Part shown: piece after piece, positions 9,990 through 20,143 of the stretch
How positions within the stretch are numbered: position 1 is the stretch's first letter
Layout: each line of letters opens with the position of its first letter
NCBI GenBank assembly: GCA_030789695.1
Contig: CM061138.1
Coordinates: 12,038,214-12,102,213, forward strand
Reading direction: 5' to 3'
From: Scilla litardierei
Taxonomy: Eukaryota; Streptophyta; Magnoliopsida; Asparagales; Asparagaceae
DNA length: 64,000 bases
Program-made: the position numbers and the translations under genes
The notes under the pieces: model-generated
Database searches by the model: none
Told to the model about the DNA's origin: nothing
The model's input: only the letters and a program-made list of their open reading frames with translations

Positions 9990-10983
9990 ATGGCGGCATC
10001 AACAAGATCGAAGGATAAGATCGATACATTTGAGGAGAAGTTCAAAGACGAGATCGAGAGGGTAAAGAGATCGTTGACGGGTAACGAGGAAGCAATAAAG
10101 AAATTGACGGCATCCATCGACCAAGTAACGACGAATCAAGCGAAGCACGAAGAGCAATTTGCGCAATTGATCTTTCAACTGGCAGCTAACGTGGGAAAGG
10201 AAGGAAAAGGGGATGAGAACCATAGATCAACGATAAAGGCGTCGCCTTTGGACAAGTGTAAGGAAAAAGATGAACTTTTTGATGCGGATCTCGCCCACGA
10301 AGAGGATGAATTTAACGAGGAGGAAGACGGAGGGATGTGGAGGGTGGATTATCGCGAGGCGATACGACGAAAGGCAGAGGAGTCACAGACGGGGGGCGGC
10401 AAACCTAGCCGCCGCCCCCAAAATTGGCGGTTAGCAGAGGGGGGTCTTGCGGGACCCCAGGAGGACACACGGGGGGGCGGCGAAGCCTTTCCGGCCCCCG
10501 ACGGGCCCCGCAGCCACCCTATAGGGCCGCGGGGGCCCTGGAACTTAACGACAGGGCCCCGCGGCCCCTGTATAAGGCCGCTGGGGCCCTGACGTCCACC
10601 GGCAAGGGCCCGCGGGCCCTCAGCAAGCCCGCAAGACCCCCTTCGACTCCAGACGAGCCCCCCACGGGGGGCTGAGGTGACACATCAGCAGCAGTAGTTC
10701 GTGGGGAGATTTTTTGCCTTATTCGGAGGCTCCGACACGTGGTTTTGATGAAGGTTTTGACCCGGAAGAGGGGCATGAGTACTATGATGACGGCGGAGAC
10801 TTTCGGGACCCTCCCGACCCTCAGTACAGCGACGAAGGAGGGCGCCCTCCTTCCTACACCTATGAGGAGCGTTCCGGGGACTGCGGAGGAGGACACGGAG
10901 GCTATCAGGAGGAGCATGGGGGTCAGACTGGAGGCTACGGTGGTCGGAAAGATAGGCCCCGAGGGGGGGCACGGTGACCAGTG
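9990..10983 (+). pseudogene. Gag, N-terminal half, of the gag-only gypsy
   Basis: The start ATG at 9990 (MAASTRSKDKIDTFEEKF) follows the primer site by 12 bases and opens a 200-codon frame to 10592. Residues 1 to about 75 form a charged coiled coil (KFKDEIERVKRSL, EEAIKKLTASIDQV). About residues 95-120 are acidic. From about residue 150 the protein is built of GPRGP-type Gly/Pro/Arg repeats encoded by GGGCCC-rich DNA (10390-10670). After a frame break, acidic and aromatic residues follow (10714-10977, YEERSGDCGGGHGGYQEEHG). The same coil, acidic and Gly/Pro order is seen in the gag at 53205-54880. The frame is cut at 10984 by the copia insertion and resumes at 18820. Confidence 0.75.
10390..10675 (+). 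repeat. GGGCCC-rich repeat domain in gag
   Basis: Degenerate repeats of about 27-30 bp built on GGGCCCCGCGG / GGGGCCCTG, many locally palindromic. They are coding in frame 1 (GPRSHPIGPRGP...). GC content here is far above the flanking sequence. Confidence 0.8.
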
Positions 10984-11587
10984 TGTTGGATCCTGCCAAA
11001 ACAGAGTTAGGATCGATAAATGAAGTTGAGACTTACGCTTGCGTATGCGGCACGGTAGTCTACGAACTTCGCCTTCAGATTCGCCACGACGAATCGAGTC
11101 TTCTCACGAACGGAGTAAGGCTACTAAATCCACAATCTAAATCTCTACTTTTAGATTAAGAACTTGGATAAAGAGAGAAGAAGGATTTCGGCAGAGCTTC
11201 GCTAGAATGAAATGCATGCAAGAATGCCATGCAAAAGTGTAAGTAAATGGCTAACCCTTGGGTCTTATTTATAGCCCCAAGGTAGTTATTTTAGGAGTAA
11301 TTGTTTCTTTGGAACAATTTAACTAAGGTGTATCACCGTACATGGCATATTATAAGCTTAAGTTGTACCATATGCATGGTACAACATAAGCTTAAGATAT
11401 TACCCCTTTATTAGCCATATGTCGCATGCACTTATGCACATATAATGCGACTTTTCCATCATTCTAGAGATCCTCTCCGCAAGGGAACATATTCCCTTTG
11501 TACACGACTTCGTGTACGCGACGTTCGAGGTCCGTATTCCCTCGTACATCCCCTACAAGGGTGTACTAACGTCTTCCATATCCAACA
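10984..11587 (-). repeat. 3' LTR of the nested copia element
   Basis: 604 bp. At 11588 it is followed by TCTCCCACTCACACTTGAGGG, the complement of a polypurine tract of the copia AAGTGGGAGA type. It contains an internal palindrome around 11365-11392 (TTGTACCATATGCATGGTAC). Confidence 0.95.
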
Positions 11588-12604
11588 TCTCCCACTCACA
11601 CTTGAGGGGATTGTAAGAGAACGTCTTTCTCTTAGTTCTTTCATCTATCATACCGAGAAATAGACCGTGCGACCGTCATGCGCGTAGAGTCTGTTGTTGT
11701 GCACTTGTTAGAGATACACAACGACCTCGAAGGTGCAAAGTTGAGTAGTTCAACGTATGCTTTACCCTAGATTATTTCTTCACATTTCTTATACTTTATA
11801 TTCAACAATTGAATCCCATCTGGATCACAATTGGCTGGCCAGCTTTGAATCATTAAAGTCCAAATGTGAATATGAAATCAATCTTCCTCTTCTTGCGAAC
11901 CTTCTGATCTTGACTTGATTCGCTTTTCTAACGTGCCCTGCCGAGCCGAATTATCATAGCTCATTAGTAACACGCTAAAATAACGATCATCTCGTCAAAT
12001 CTAAAGGAACCAATTGGAGTCTTTGAGGGTAAGAGTTAAGGCCCATATGGCCTTTGAGTCTCACATAATAGCAAACACTATTGCTACTAACTCAGTGGTC
12101 ATAATGCATCCGTTGTATGAACACGTATTACAACATCGCTCCTTTCCCAGGGAGTGTATGTCTCAATGATGTTGTAAGGATGATGATCAGACACCACAAT
12201 GTCTGACTTTGAGTCCCTTATTCTACTCAAATAATCCTTTGGACTCACATCCCGCATTTAGACAGATAGGATTTCAAAAAAAATCCTCTTAGATCTTTTG
12301 TAAGCATCCATATGATGCAGATCTTTCATGCGACCATTTTGTTTAAGTCATGACTCTTAAATCATCCGTCTGATGATTTTGACTTCAAACAGGTCTCATC
12401 TCTATTCCATCCGTCTGATAGAATAAGGCGGTTGCTCATGTGAGAGAGCCAACCTCAATCTGTCTGACATACTAGAATTCAGTTGAGATTTTAAAAAATG
12501 TACACAAACATTTCTTAAGAAATTCACATGCAATGTTTGAAAAAGAACTTATTCTTTTATTAAATTTGATCTTTCTCAGACATGGGAATATATATTGGTA
12601 CAAC

Positions 12605-13290
12605 TCAGCTCTTACGCAATCCTTGGGATGATAAGTGTTTATAAAACACATTTCTGGGGATCGCTTTCGTAAGCGGATCCTCTATCATCTCATGCGTAGA
12701 TATGTACATTATGTCTACCTTCTTGGTTTTAACATAGTCTTTTGCAAATTCGTATCGGATATCAATGTGTTTGATCTTACAAGACACATTATCCTCTTAA
12801 CCGCTTTCCAGTGTACTTGCCCTGGATTGGATTGGTAACAGCTTACCATTTCCAACGGCAAAAACAGATGTCAAATCTCGTACACACCATAGCGTACATA
12901 AGACTATCAACTGCACTGGAATATGGAACTTTTTCCATAATTTCCATATCCTTTTGGTTCTTTGGACATGATTCCAGATATAAATTATTGCATATGCTTA
13001 TATGAATATCAATGGACTTGCAGTCCTGCATATTAAATCGTTCTAGAACCTTCTTTATATAAGTCTCCTGTGAAAGAGAAAGAAGTTTCTTCTAACGATT
13101 CCTTGAAGTCTTAACTCCAAGGATATATACGGCTTTTCCTATGCCTTTCATCTCAAATACTGATGAAAGCCAAGCCTTGATACTCATCACAAAGCCCTTG
13201 TCATTTCTGGCTATTAAAATGTCATCTACATATAGAGACATGATAATATACTTGCTTTTAATCCTCTTGATATATACTCAGTTATCTTCA
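12605..13290 (-). pseudogene. Copia RT C-terminus and RNase H remnant
   Basis: Minus 13031-12843 contains PKNQKDMEIMEKVPYSSAVD then LMYAMVCTRFDI, the RT/RNase H junction of copia polyproteins. Minus 12787-12605 contains IDIRYEFAKDYVKTKKVDIM and EDPLTKAIPRNVFYKH, the RNase H C-terminus that normally ends the copia polyprotein. The pieces lie in different frames, with stops between them. Confidence 0.82.
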
Positions 13291-14186
13291 TCAAGCATGG
13301 TAAAACCATTTGATAACTTTATGAAATCGTATATACCATTGCCTCGAGGATTGTTTAAGATCATATATGGACTTATGAAGTTTACAAACCTTATGTTTGT
13401 TTCCTTCTTTTACAAACCATGTTGGTTGTTCCATATAGATCTCCTCGTCCAATTCTCCATTGAGAAAGGCAGTCTTTACATCCATTTGATGTAATTCGAT
13501 GTCTAAGCAAGCTACCATTGCCAGAATCAGGCGAATTGAGGTAAAACGAACAACATGTGAGAAGGTCTCTTCGTAGTCTATCCCTTCCTGTTGTGTAAAA
13601 CCTTTCGCGACAAGGCGAGCTTTATATCTGTCAATAGAGCCATCAGCCTTATGCTTGATCTTGAGAACCCATTTGTTCCCAATAGCTCTACGTCCTCTGG
13701 GTTAGTCAACTAAGTCCCAGACTTGGTTAACTTTCATGGATTCTAACTCCTCTTGCATCGCTTCATCCATTTGTCTTTCGCAGGGCAAGATATGGCATGT
13801 TTGAAAGTAGCAGGCTCGTCATCTTCTTGTAGTAAAGTCATAAAGGTTTGCGGAAATTCATCCTCAAATCTTAGAGGAGCCAACCTTGTACGATTACTAC
13901 GTCGTATTTGAGATTCTTCAAGTCCTTGTTGACTCGAATTTAGAATTGGATCAATTCTAATATCACTCCCACTTGGAATGTCGTTAGAATTGCTCCCACT
14001 TGGATCATTATTCCCGTATGGAATAGGATAATCGTCATTCGTATAATCCATTGGTGAAGGTTGAAACGTATTTTCGTTTTCACCAAGAATTCTCCCACTC
14101 GAATGAGGTAATCCTTCTTGATCATAAATCTCAATTAGAGATAAGTCCTGACTTATCTCGCCCTGTCTTGGAAACTCGTTTTCCAA
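13291..14186 (-). pseudogene. Copia reverse transcriptase N-terminal part
   Basis: Minus 13518-13291 reads LHQMDVKTAFLNGELDEEIY then MEQPTWFV and KLHKSIYDLKQSSRQWY, the diagnostic copia RT blocks. Minus 14186-13743 is the integrase-RT linker, with RRSNRTRLAPLRFEDEFPQT and an Asp/Ser-rich spacer. The DNA at about 13720-13745 frame-shifts between them. The catalytic YADD-like region further on is broken. Confidence 0.85.
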
Positions 14187-14471
14187 GAAAGTGACATCCC
14201 TCGATTCAAACTCAATTAGCCCACCATTGTCTTACTGACTAACAAAAAACATAACCTTTGGATTTTTCTGTGTATCGTATAAAGATACATTTCCTTCCCC
14301 TTGGCCTAAGTTTGCCATACTTATGGGAGGAAATATGTGCGTAGGATGCACAACCCCAAGGTTTTCAAAATGTTTAAGTCAGGAGACCTTTGGTTCCACA
14401 ACTCATAAGGAGTGGAGCTAACTGATTTCGAGGGTACGCGGTTTAAAATGAAAGCGGCCGTCAATAATGCA

Positions 14472-15104
14472 TCACCCCAAAAAAGTGATTAGCAAGTTAG
14501 CTTGCGCCATCATTGAACGGACTATTTCCATTAAAGTCATATTTCTCCTTTCTGCAACACCGTTTTGTTGAGGAGTATAAGGCATAGTTACCTGATGTAC
14601 TATGCCTTTTTCATCACAAAGTTCCTTAAAACTTGTTGATTGATATTCACCGCCCCTATCGGTTCGCAAGACCTTAATCTTGCGATTTAATTGATTCTCC
14701 ACTAAACTCATATAGTTTTTAAAGCAAGCCAAAGCTTCACTTTTGTGGGATATCAAATAGATATGTCCGAATCGGGTGAAATCATCAATAAAAGTGATGA
14801 AATAGAACTTTCCGCGTCTTGTCTTGACATTCATCGGACCACATATGTCCGAATGGATAAGCTGTAATGGAACCTCGGCCCTTGTGCCTGTTCCAAACGG
14901 CTTGCGACAAGATTTCCCCACAAGGCAATGTTCGCAGGTCGACATTTCAACCTTTGAAATATTGGATAGAAGGCCACGTTTGGCAAGTCTATCCATACGC
15001 GTTGGTCCAATATGACCAAGCCTTGTGTGCCAACAAATTATATTAGACTCATTAGTCAAAGAATTTGTCACAAGGAAATTTTCATTACATGAGGAACCAT
15101 ACAT
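14472..15104 (-). pseudogene. Copia GAG-pre-integrase and integrase core
   Basis: 210 codons without a stop. HTRLGHIGPTRMDRLAKRG and CEHCLVGKSCRKPF form the HHCC-type zinc domain. The catalytic residues visible are Asp in HSDICGP, Asp in RTDRGGEY and Glu in QNGVAERRN, the DD(35)E triad. The core is therefore chemically intact, but it is separated by frame breaks from gag/protease upstream and RT downstream. Confidence 0.9.
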
Positions 15105-15216
15105 TGTACTTATTACAATAAATCCTTTTGAAATACAAACCCAGTACCAATAAAGGAATTATTACAAAATATGTCCATATTACAATCATGAAGGAACCAA
15201 CTATAACCAAGACCCA

Positions 15217-15492
15217 TTAAATTGACCACAGTTTAATATTCCTTTGAATATATGGAATGAAGAGAACATCATGAAATAGGAGAGTGCGGCCGTTGTCCAA
15301 GACTAGCTTGCGAGTCCCAACGCCTTGCACTTCAACACGTGTGTTGTTTCCTACATTGATCCACTTCATTCCTTGGGGTATCCGGTGATACTCCACGAAG
15401 GACCGTCTGTCCCTTGTTATGTGATCGGTGGTACCTGAATCAATTATCCCAAAATGGATTAGATTCCACAAGAAATAGTGAACTAGAAACAC
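15217..15492 (-). pseudogene. Copia aspartic protease segment
   Basis: Minus frame reads GIIDSGTTDHITRDRRSFVE then VGNNTRVEVQGVGTRKLVLD and LLFHDVLFIPYIQRNI. DSGTTDH is the copia protease active-site motif (D-S-G). The frame ends near 15217 just before the integrase zinc domain. A second copy of the protease start lies at 15691 onward because of the 284-bp duplication. Confidence 0.85.
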
Positions 15493-15976
15493 ATATGTAA
15501 CTAGTATTACAAGTTACCTCGTCACTTCCACTCGTACACGAACGGGCATAGTGACCGAGCTTGTTGCACTTGAAGCACTTGATCCTTTTCACGTCTTTCT
15601 TCTTGTGCCATTTCTTGTGCCCACCCTTATGTTTGGGTTCCTTGGTAGACTCAGGTTGCTGATTACGTTCATTAGAAGACTTCGAACGATCTGTCCCTTG
15701 TTATGTGGTCGGTGGTATCTAAATCAATTATCCCAAAATGGATTAGATTCCACAAGAAATAGTGAACTAGAAACACATATGTAACTAGTATTACAAGTTA
15801 CCTCGTCACTTCCACTCGTACACGAACGAGCATAGTGACCGAGCTTGTTGCACTAGAAGCACGTGATCCTTTTCACGTCTTTCTTCTTGTGCCATTTCTT
15901 GTGCCCACCCTTATGTTTGGGTTCCTTGGTAGACTCAGGTTGCTGATTACGTTCATTAGAAGACTTCGAACGATCT
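15407..15976 (-). repeat. 284-bp tandem duplication in copia gag-protease
   Basis: The unit starting CTGTCCCTTGTTATGTGRTC occurs at 15407 and 15691 and ends GACTTCGAACGAT in each. It duplicates the end of gag (Lys-rich, zinc knuckle) and the start of protease. 284 is not a multiple of three, so it also shifts the frame. The copies are almost identical, so the duplication is recent. Confidence 0.93.
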
Positions 15977-16650
15977 TTACGTTTCTTTCCCCGGTGTGAG
16001 GAACTAGCAACCATGTGCACTTCTGCACTTGGCTTGGCAGCCGCAAGCCGCTCTTCCTCTAATTCGAGGTGCTTGGAAACATCGTTGAAGGTCTTGATGC
16101 TCTCATTATGAGTGAGATGCATCTTCATCTGATCCCACCCATTTGGTAGGGAACGTATGATTGCTTGGATTTGTTGCTCATCAGTGAGCACATGACCTGC
16201 GTCCTTTAACTCCGAGATAAGGTTCGCCATATGTCGCAGATGTTTCCCCATGGAATGATCTGGACGTTTCTTATATGTATCGAACCTTATAGTTAAGGCG
16301 CGAAGTTTGGACACCGATGTGCCACCGAACTTCTCCTCTAGCTTGGACCATATGTCCATGGCTAGGTCATGTTCTCGGAAGATGCGCATTATGTCATCAG
16401 CCATACTGCTTAATAACGTAATGCGCGCTATCTTGTTCTTCCGAGACCAAGCATCAAAAGCTTCTTTGTCTCGTCGGTGTTGGGCCGTAGTGCCCAACTC
16501 GGGTTCAATCATAACGTTCTTTAGAGTTTCGAGCACTTCTTGCTCCTCTAGAACGTATTGTATCTTGATGGACCAAAGTTTGTAATTATCGCCGTTGAGT
16601 TTTTCACCTTTGTTTAACTCAGCGACGATATTCTTTGAAGCGGAAGACAT
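15853..16650 (-). pseudogene. Copia gag (UBN2-type)
   Basis: From the ATG at 16650 (MSSASKNIVAELNKGEKLNG) the frame reads NYKLWSIKIQYVLEEQEVLE, MADDIMRIFREHDLAMDIW, KLEEKFGGTSVSKLRALTIR and HLRHMANLISELKDAGHVLT, the standard copia Gag helical domain. It ends in a basic tail and ITCF, the start of a CX2CX4HX4C knuckle, whose remainder is in the next frame. An upstream in-frame ATG at 16698 is less likely because family proteins start near MSSAS. About 265 codons is a usual length for this domain. Confidence 0.88.
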
Positions 16651-17269
16651 TTTACTTTTAAAATGCTGCAAAAGACATAAAACCAAATGTTTGATCAAAA
16701 AATTGCATTGAAAAAATTCTTAAAATACAATTCTCATTTGAAGTGATAGTAGAATATCCCATTTGGATAGTTCTAATTTCAACTCCCACTTGGAATGATA
16801 TTTATAATTTGATAAGTTACTTTCGAAAAAATATTGAAGATGTTACTCTAAAATCGGAAAGGTCACTATGTTTCCAATCACCATCTAGAGTAACTTTCAA
16901 TATTTCTCCCTCACTTTATCAAATGTTAGTACTCTTATAGTACTTCGCAGCGGAAAAGCGTTTTTGAAAACTTATTTTTTAAAACGTATGAAAACGTATT
17001 TTTCAAAAAAAATATTTCAACTTAGTACCCTTATGATACTAGTGAAATATTCGGCACTTCCTGACCATTTGTCGGGAAAGAGCCGTAGCCGTGCCAAGGT
17101 CGGATCCCCCTTTTGGGAATTTTTCTGCAAACTAACGTCGCCGGCTCCCGTATGGATCCAGGCGTTTCCCCCCGTATGAGAGAATTTTTGGTGCAGACGA
17201 CTGTCGTTTGGCCCCGTATGGGCTAGTCGGCACGTTCAAATTCGACCAAGGCCTTTTGCCGAATTGGTC

Positions 17270-17660
17270 TGAAACTTCTCCCGGCCAGGGCCTCTGCTCT
17301 GTCCGAGGCTGGCCAAGGGCCGGCCAGGGCCTCTGCCCTGTCCGAGGCTGGCCAAGGGCCGGCCAGGGGCCCTGGCCCCTCGGCCAGGGCCTCTGCCCTG
17401 GCCGAGGCCGGCCAAGGCCGGACAGGCCCCTGGCCGCGGCCAGGGCATTGGCCCTGGCCACTGCCAGGGCCGGCCAGGCCCTAGCCGAGGCCAGGGCACC
17501 GGCCCTAGCCACTGCCAGGGTGTCGGCCCTGGCCACTGCCAGGGCCGGCCTGGCCTTGGCCGGCCACTGCCGGCCTGGCCATGGCTTGGCCATGGCCGGT
17601 CATGGCCAAGGCCATTTTGGCCTTGGCCGGCCATGGCCAAAGGGCCGGCCTCCCCTTGTG
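17270..17660. repeat. GGCCAGGGC low-complexity tract in the copia leader
   Basis: About 390 bp made of short units (GGCCAGGGC, CTGGCC, GGCCGGCCAAGG, CCTCTGCCCTG) that are heavily self-complementary (GGCC cores). Four overlapping reading frames of 70-180 codons occur on both strands only because stop codons are excluded by composition. It lies between the primer site and gag of the copia element, a region usually short in copia elements. Confidence 0.9.
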
Positions 17661-17995
17661 TGGGGTGGCCACACACCCCCGCCGGAGGGGGTTGCCGTGG
17701 TGGTTATTGGCCGTAGCCAACCCCCTCCGCATGGGGAGGGGGGTGCATGGCCTTCATAGCCCATTTGGCCATGGTGCACATGCACTAAAATTCATCTTCC
17801 CCGATGGGAATAAACACCACCTTCTTCTCCGGTGAAGCACCCGTTCGTCGAGGAAGTAGTTGTCCTCCAATGGCTGTGTGCCAAAAAATGAACCCACTTC
17901 AAAAATTCGTAAACTACACGCTCCACATGAAGAGAGTTCACATTCCCTATGAATGGAGACTCAGCATCCATGAAGAGAGCGAGCTTGACGATATG

Positions 17996-18155
17996 AACGG
18001 TCGGTTCTTCCCGTCACGGAGAGTTCCTACCATATCCATAATGATAGGATACCCTAACGTGAAAAGAACAACCGCTGCGTTCTCTCCGTCACGAAGCATT
18101 CCTACCATATCCGTAATGGTAGGATACCCATTCGTGAAAAAGACAACGACTCGTT
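17996..18155. repeat. About 74-bp imperfect tandem repeat in the copia leader
   Basis: Two units each contain CCGTCACGRAG, TTCCTACCATATCC, GTAATGGTAGGATACC (or the ATAATGATAGGATACC variant) and GTGAAAAAGACAAC. Each unit includes a palindrome (CTACCATATCC / GGATA...GTAG) able to form a small hairpin. It is near the primer site at 18194-18213. Confidence 0.75.
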
Positions 18156-18193
18156 CATAGTTTTGACTGGGCGACGGTCTGACCGGAGCGAAT

Positions 18194-18213
18194 CCGTATG
18201 GCTCTGATACCAA
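18194..18213 (-). other. Primer-binding site of the copia element (initiator tRNA-Met)
   Basis: Minus strand TTGGTATCAGAGCCATACGG, immediately inside the 5' LTR that begins at 18214. The TGGTATCAGAGCC part is the canonical initiator-Met complement. Confidence 0.93.
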
Positions 18214-18819
18214 TGTTGGATCCTGCCAAAACAGAGTTAGGATCGATAAATGAAGTTGAGACTTACGCTTGCGTATGCGGCACGGTAGTCTACGAACTTC
18301 GCCTTCGGATTCGCCACGACGGATCGAGTCTTCTCACGAACGGAGTAAGGCTACTAAATCCACAATCTAAATCTCTACTTTTAGATTAAGAACTTGGATA
18401 AAGAGAGAAGAAGGATTTCGGCAGAGCTTCGCTAGAATGAAATGCATGCAAGAATGCCATGCAAAAGTGTAAGTAAAATGGCTAACCCTTGGGTCTTATT
18501 TATAGCCCCCAAGGTAGTTATTTTAGGAGTAATTGTTCCTTTGGAACAATTTAACTAAGGTGTACCATCGTACATGGCATATTATAAGCTTAAGTTGTAC
18601 CATATGCATGGTACAACATAAGCTTAAGATATTACCCCTTTATTAGCCATATGTCGCATGCACTTATGCACATATAATGCGATTTTTCCATCATTCTAGC
18701 GATCCTCTCCGTAAGGGAACATATTCCCTTTGCACACGACTTCGTGTACGCGACGTTCGAGGTCCGTATTCCCTCGTACATCCCCTACAAGGGTGTACTA
18801 ACGTCTTCCATATCCAACA
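18214..18819 (-). repeat. 5' LTR of the nested copia element
   Basis: 606 bp, TGTTGGATCC...TATCCAACA, followed by the target duplication CAGTG (18820-18824). Confidence 0.95.
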
Positions 18820-19735
18820 CAGTGGAGGGGGGCGCGGGGAGGATACGAGACGCACCAGGTGAGGTAGCAGCACTACCACCAGCCTAGATATGACGGGGGA
18901 CGAGAGGATCGGGATTCAATATAGACAGACTGAGAAAGTTGAAGATGCCTATATTTGAAGGGGTAGACCCGGTCTCGTGGGTCTACAGAGCGAAGAGATT
19001 TTTTGGAGTCTCCCACATGACTGAGGAGCAGAAGCTGGAGGCGGCAAGCATATGTCTGGAAGAAAAGGCAATCGCTTGGTTTCAGTGGAAGGATGTGAGT
19101 CGTCCTTTTCACTCGTGAAAGGAGATCAAGGACCAGATGGTGGAGAGGTTCAGAGACCCTCACCTGGAAAACGTGCGGGAGCAGTTGCTATCACTTAGAC
19201 AGGAGAGCACGGTGCGAGACTATCTGGAGAGGTTCGAGGCCCTATCGGACAGGTGCACGGGTTGACAGACGAGACGATGGAAAGCACCTTCATAAAGGGG
19301 TTGAAGGCCGCTATTCGAGCGGCGGTACGCATGCAGAAGCCCCAGAGTCTGATGTAGGCCATGGAGTACGCTCAGATGGCGGAGGACTGTCAGTTGGAGG
19401 AGAGCAAGGCTATGGGTGGTTGGAGTGGACCAGCCTCTCGTAGTGTCCCAATCGCGACAGGAGACCAGAAGGCAGCTATAGGGACGAATCAGGCGAGTAC
19501 GGAGAAGACTGGGAAGCAGAGCAGCGCACCACCAGCTGGGGACCAATCCTGGAGGATGACTGATGCAGAGATGAGGGAGAAGAGGCAAAAAGGGTTTTGT
19601 TTCAGATGCGACGAGCGTTTCACCACCGGACACCACTGTGGGGGTCGCAAGATGCAAGTGTTGATAGCGATGGCAGGAGAGGATGACGTGGAGGATGAAG
19701 GGGTCGGAGTGGAAGACGACTCCCACTCGGAGTAG
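18820..19735 (+). pseudogene. Gag, C-terminal half, of the gag-only gypsy (capsid and zinc knuckle)
   Basis: Downstream of the copia insertion the gag resumes: about 18938 onward reads KMPIFEGVDPVSWVYRAKRF, then HMTEEQKLEAASICLEEKAI, DQMVERFRDPHLENVREQLL and TVRDYLERFEALSDR, the conserved gypsy capsid domain. The open frame 19361-19735 carries MEYAQMAEDCQLEE and the knuckle FCFRCDERFTTGHHCGG, followed by an acidic tail. Stops within the capsid part (near 19118 and 19354) and frame breaks make it a pseudogene. After the acidic tail the sequence jumps to HHLEDNVDFQGW, which resembles the last residues of gypsy pol, so about 3 kb of pol is cleanly absent. Confidence 0.87.
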
Positions 19736-19795
19736 CACCGCCGGTAACTTCAAGCACCACCTTGAGGACAATGTGGATTTTCAGGGGTGGAGTAA

Positions 19796-20138
19796 TGTAA
19801 GACTCGACGGCCCCCCTCCCGCACCCAGTCGTGCGCAACTCCAGTCGCACACTAGGGGTGTTTTCGACCCTTTCTCCCTTTATTAATATTTTAATGGCAA
19901 CCTTGTAATTGTGGGAGGGGGTTTTATTCTTAAGCTAGGGCTAGCCGTCATTTTAGTTTTTACGTTTGATTATTGATAATTAATTGTTCTTGAAAATTCT
20001 TAGGTAGATCTTAGAAGGGTGCGGACGTCCTCGCTTATCGGCATCTTGCGAGGGTGGTTGCCCCTTCAATTGTAACCAAAGTTATCTTTTTATCGGTATT
20101 TTCTTCTATAAAAGTTCAAAGCTACTTAATTCCTATCA
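19796..20138 (+). repeat. 3' LTR of the gag-only gypsy
   Basis: 343 bp; TGTAAGACTCGACGG at the start, TTCCTATCA at the end; then ATGTG (20139-20143). A purine-rich GGGGTGGAGTAA just upstream (19784-19795) is the polypurine tract. Confidence 0.93.
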
Positions 20139-20143
20139 ATGTG

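Larger units (their letters stand above)
10984..18819 (-). mobile_element. Ty1/copia LTR retrotransposon (7.8 kb) nested in the gypsy gag
   Basis: The LTRs 10984-11587 and 18214-18819 begin TGTTGGATCCTGCC and end TATCCAACA. The target duplication CAGTG is perfect at 10979-10983 and 18820-18824. By eye the LTRs differ at roughly ten positions over about 605 bp, so this is the youngest insertion of this nest. Minus-strand order is LTR, primer site, about 1.5-kb leader, gag, protease, integrase, RT, RNase H, polypurine tract, LTR: the copia order (integrase before RT). The polyprotein has frame breaks and an internal duplication, so it is not autonomous now. Confidence 0.96.
9617..20138 (+). mobile_element. 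Gag-only Ty3/gypsy LTR element, split by a copia insertion
   Basis: The LTRs 9617-9963 and 19796-20138 align end to end and both end TTCCTATCA. The target duplication ATGTG is perfect at 9612-9616 and 20139-20143. The internal region holds a primer-binding site, gag, and then directly a C-terminal pol tail (HHLEDNVDFQGW) before the 3' LTR; protease, RT, RNase H and integrase are absent. Without the nested copia (10984-18819 plus 5 bp) the element is about 2.7 kb, close to the deleted element at 4725-7441. It inserted into an older gypsy pol. Orientation is antisense to UGT80A. Confidence 0.94.

Noticed and set aside
17132..17835. Several long overlapping reading frames on both strands, up to 183 codons
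   Set aside because: GGCC-repeat composition excludes stop codons in all frames. The predicted proteins are repeats of Gly/Ala/Arg/Pro/Trp with no domain.
19220..19771. 183-codon minus-strand frame
   Set aside because: Antisense shadow of the gypsy gag, whose capsid and CCHC motifs read on the plus strand.
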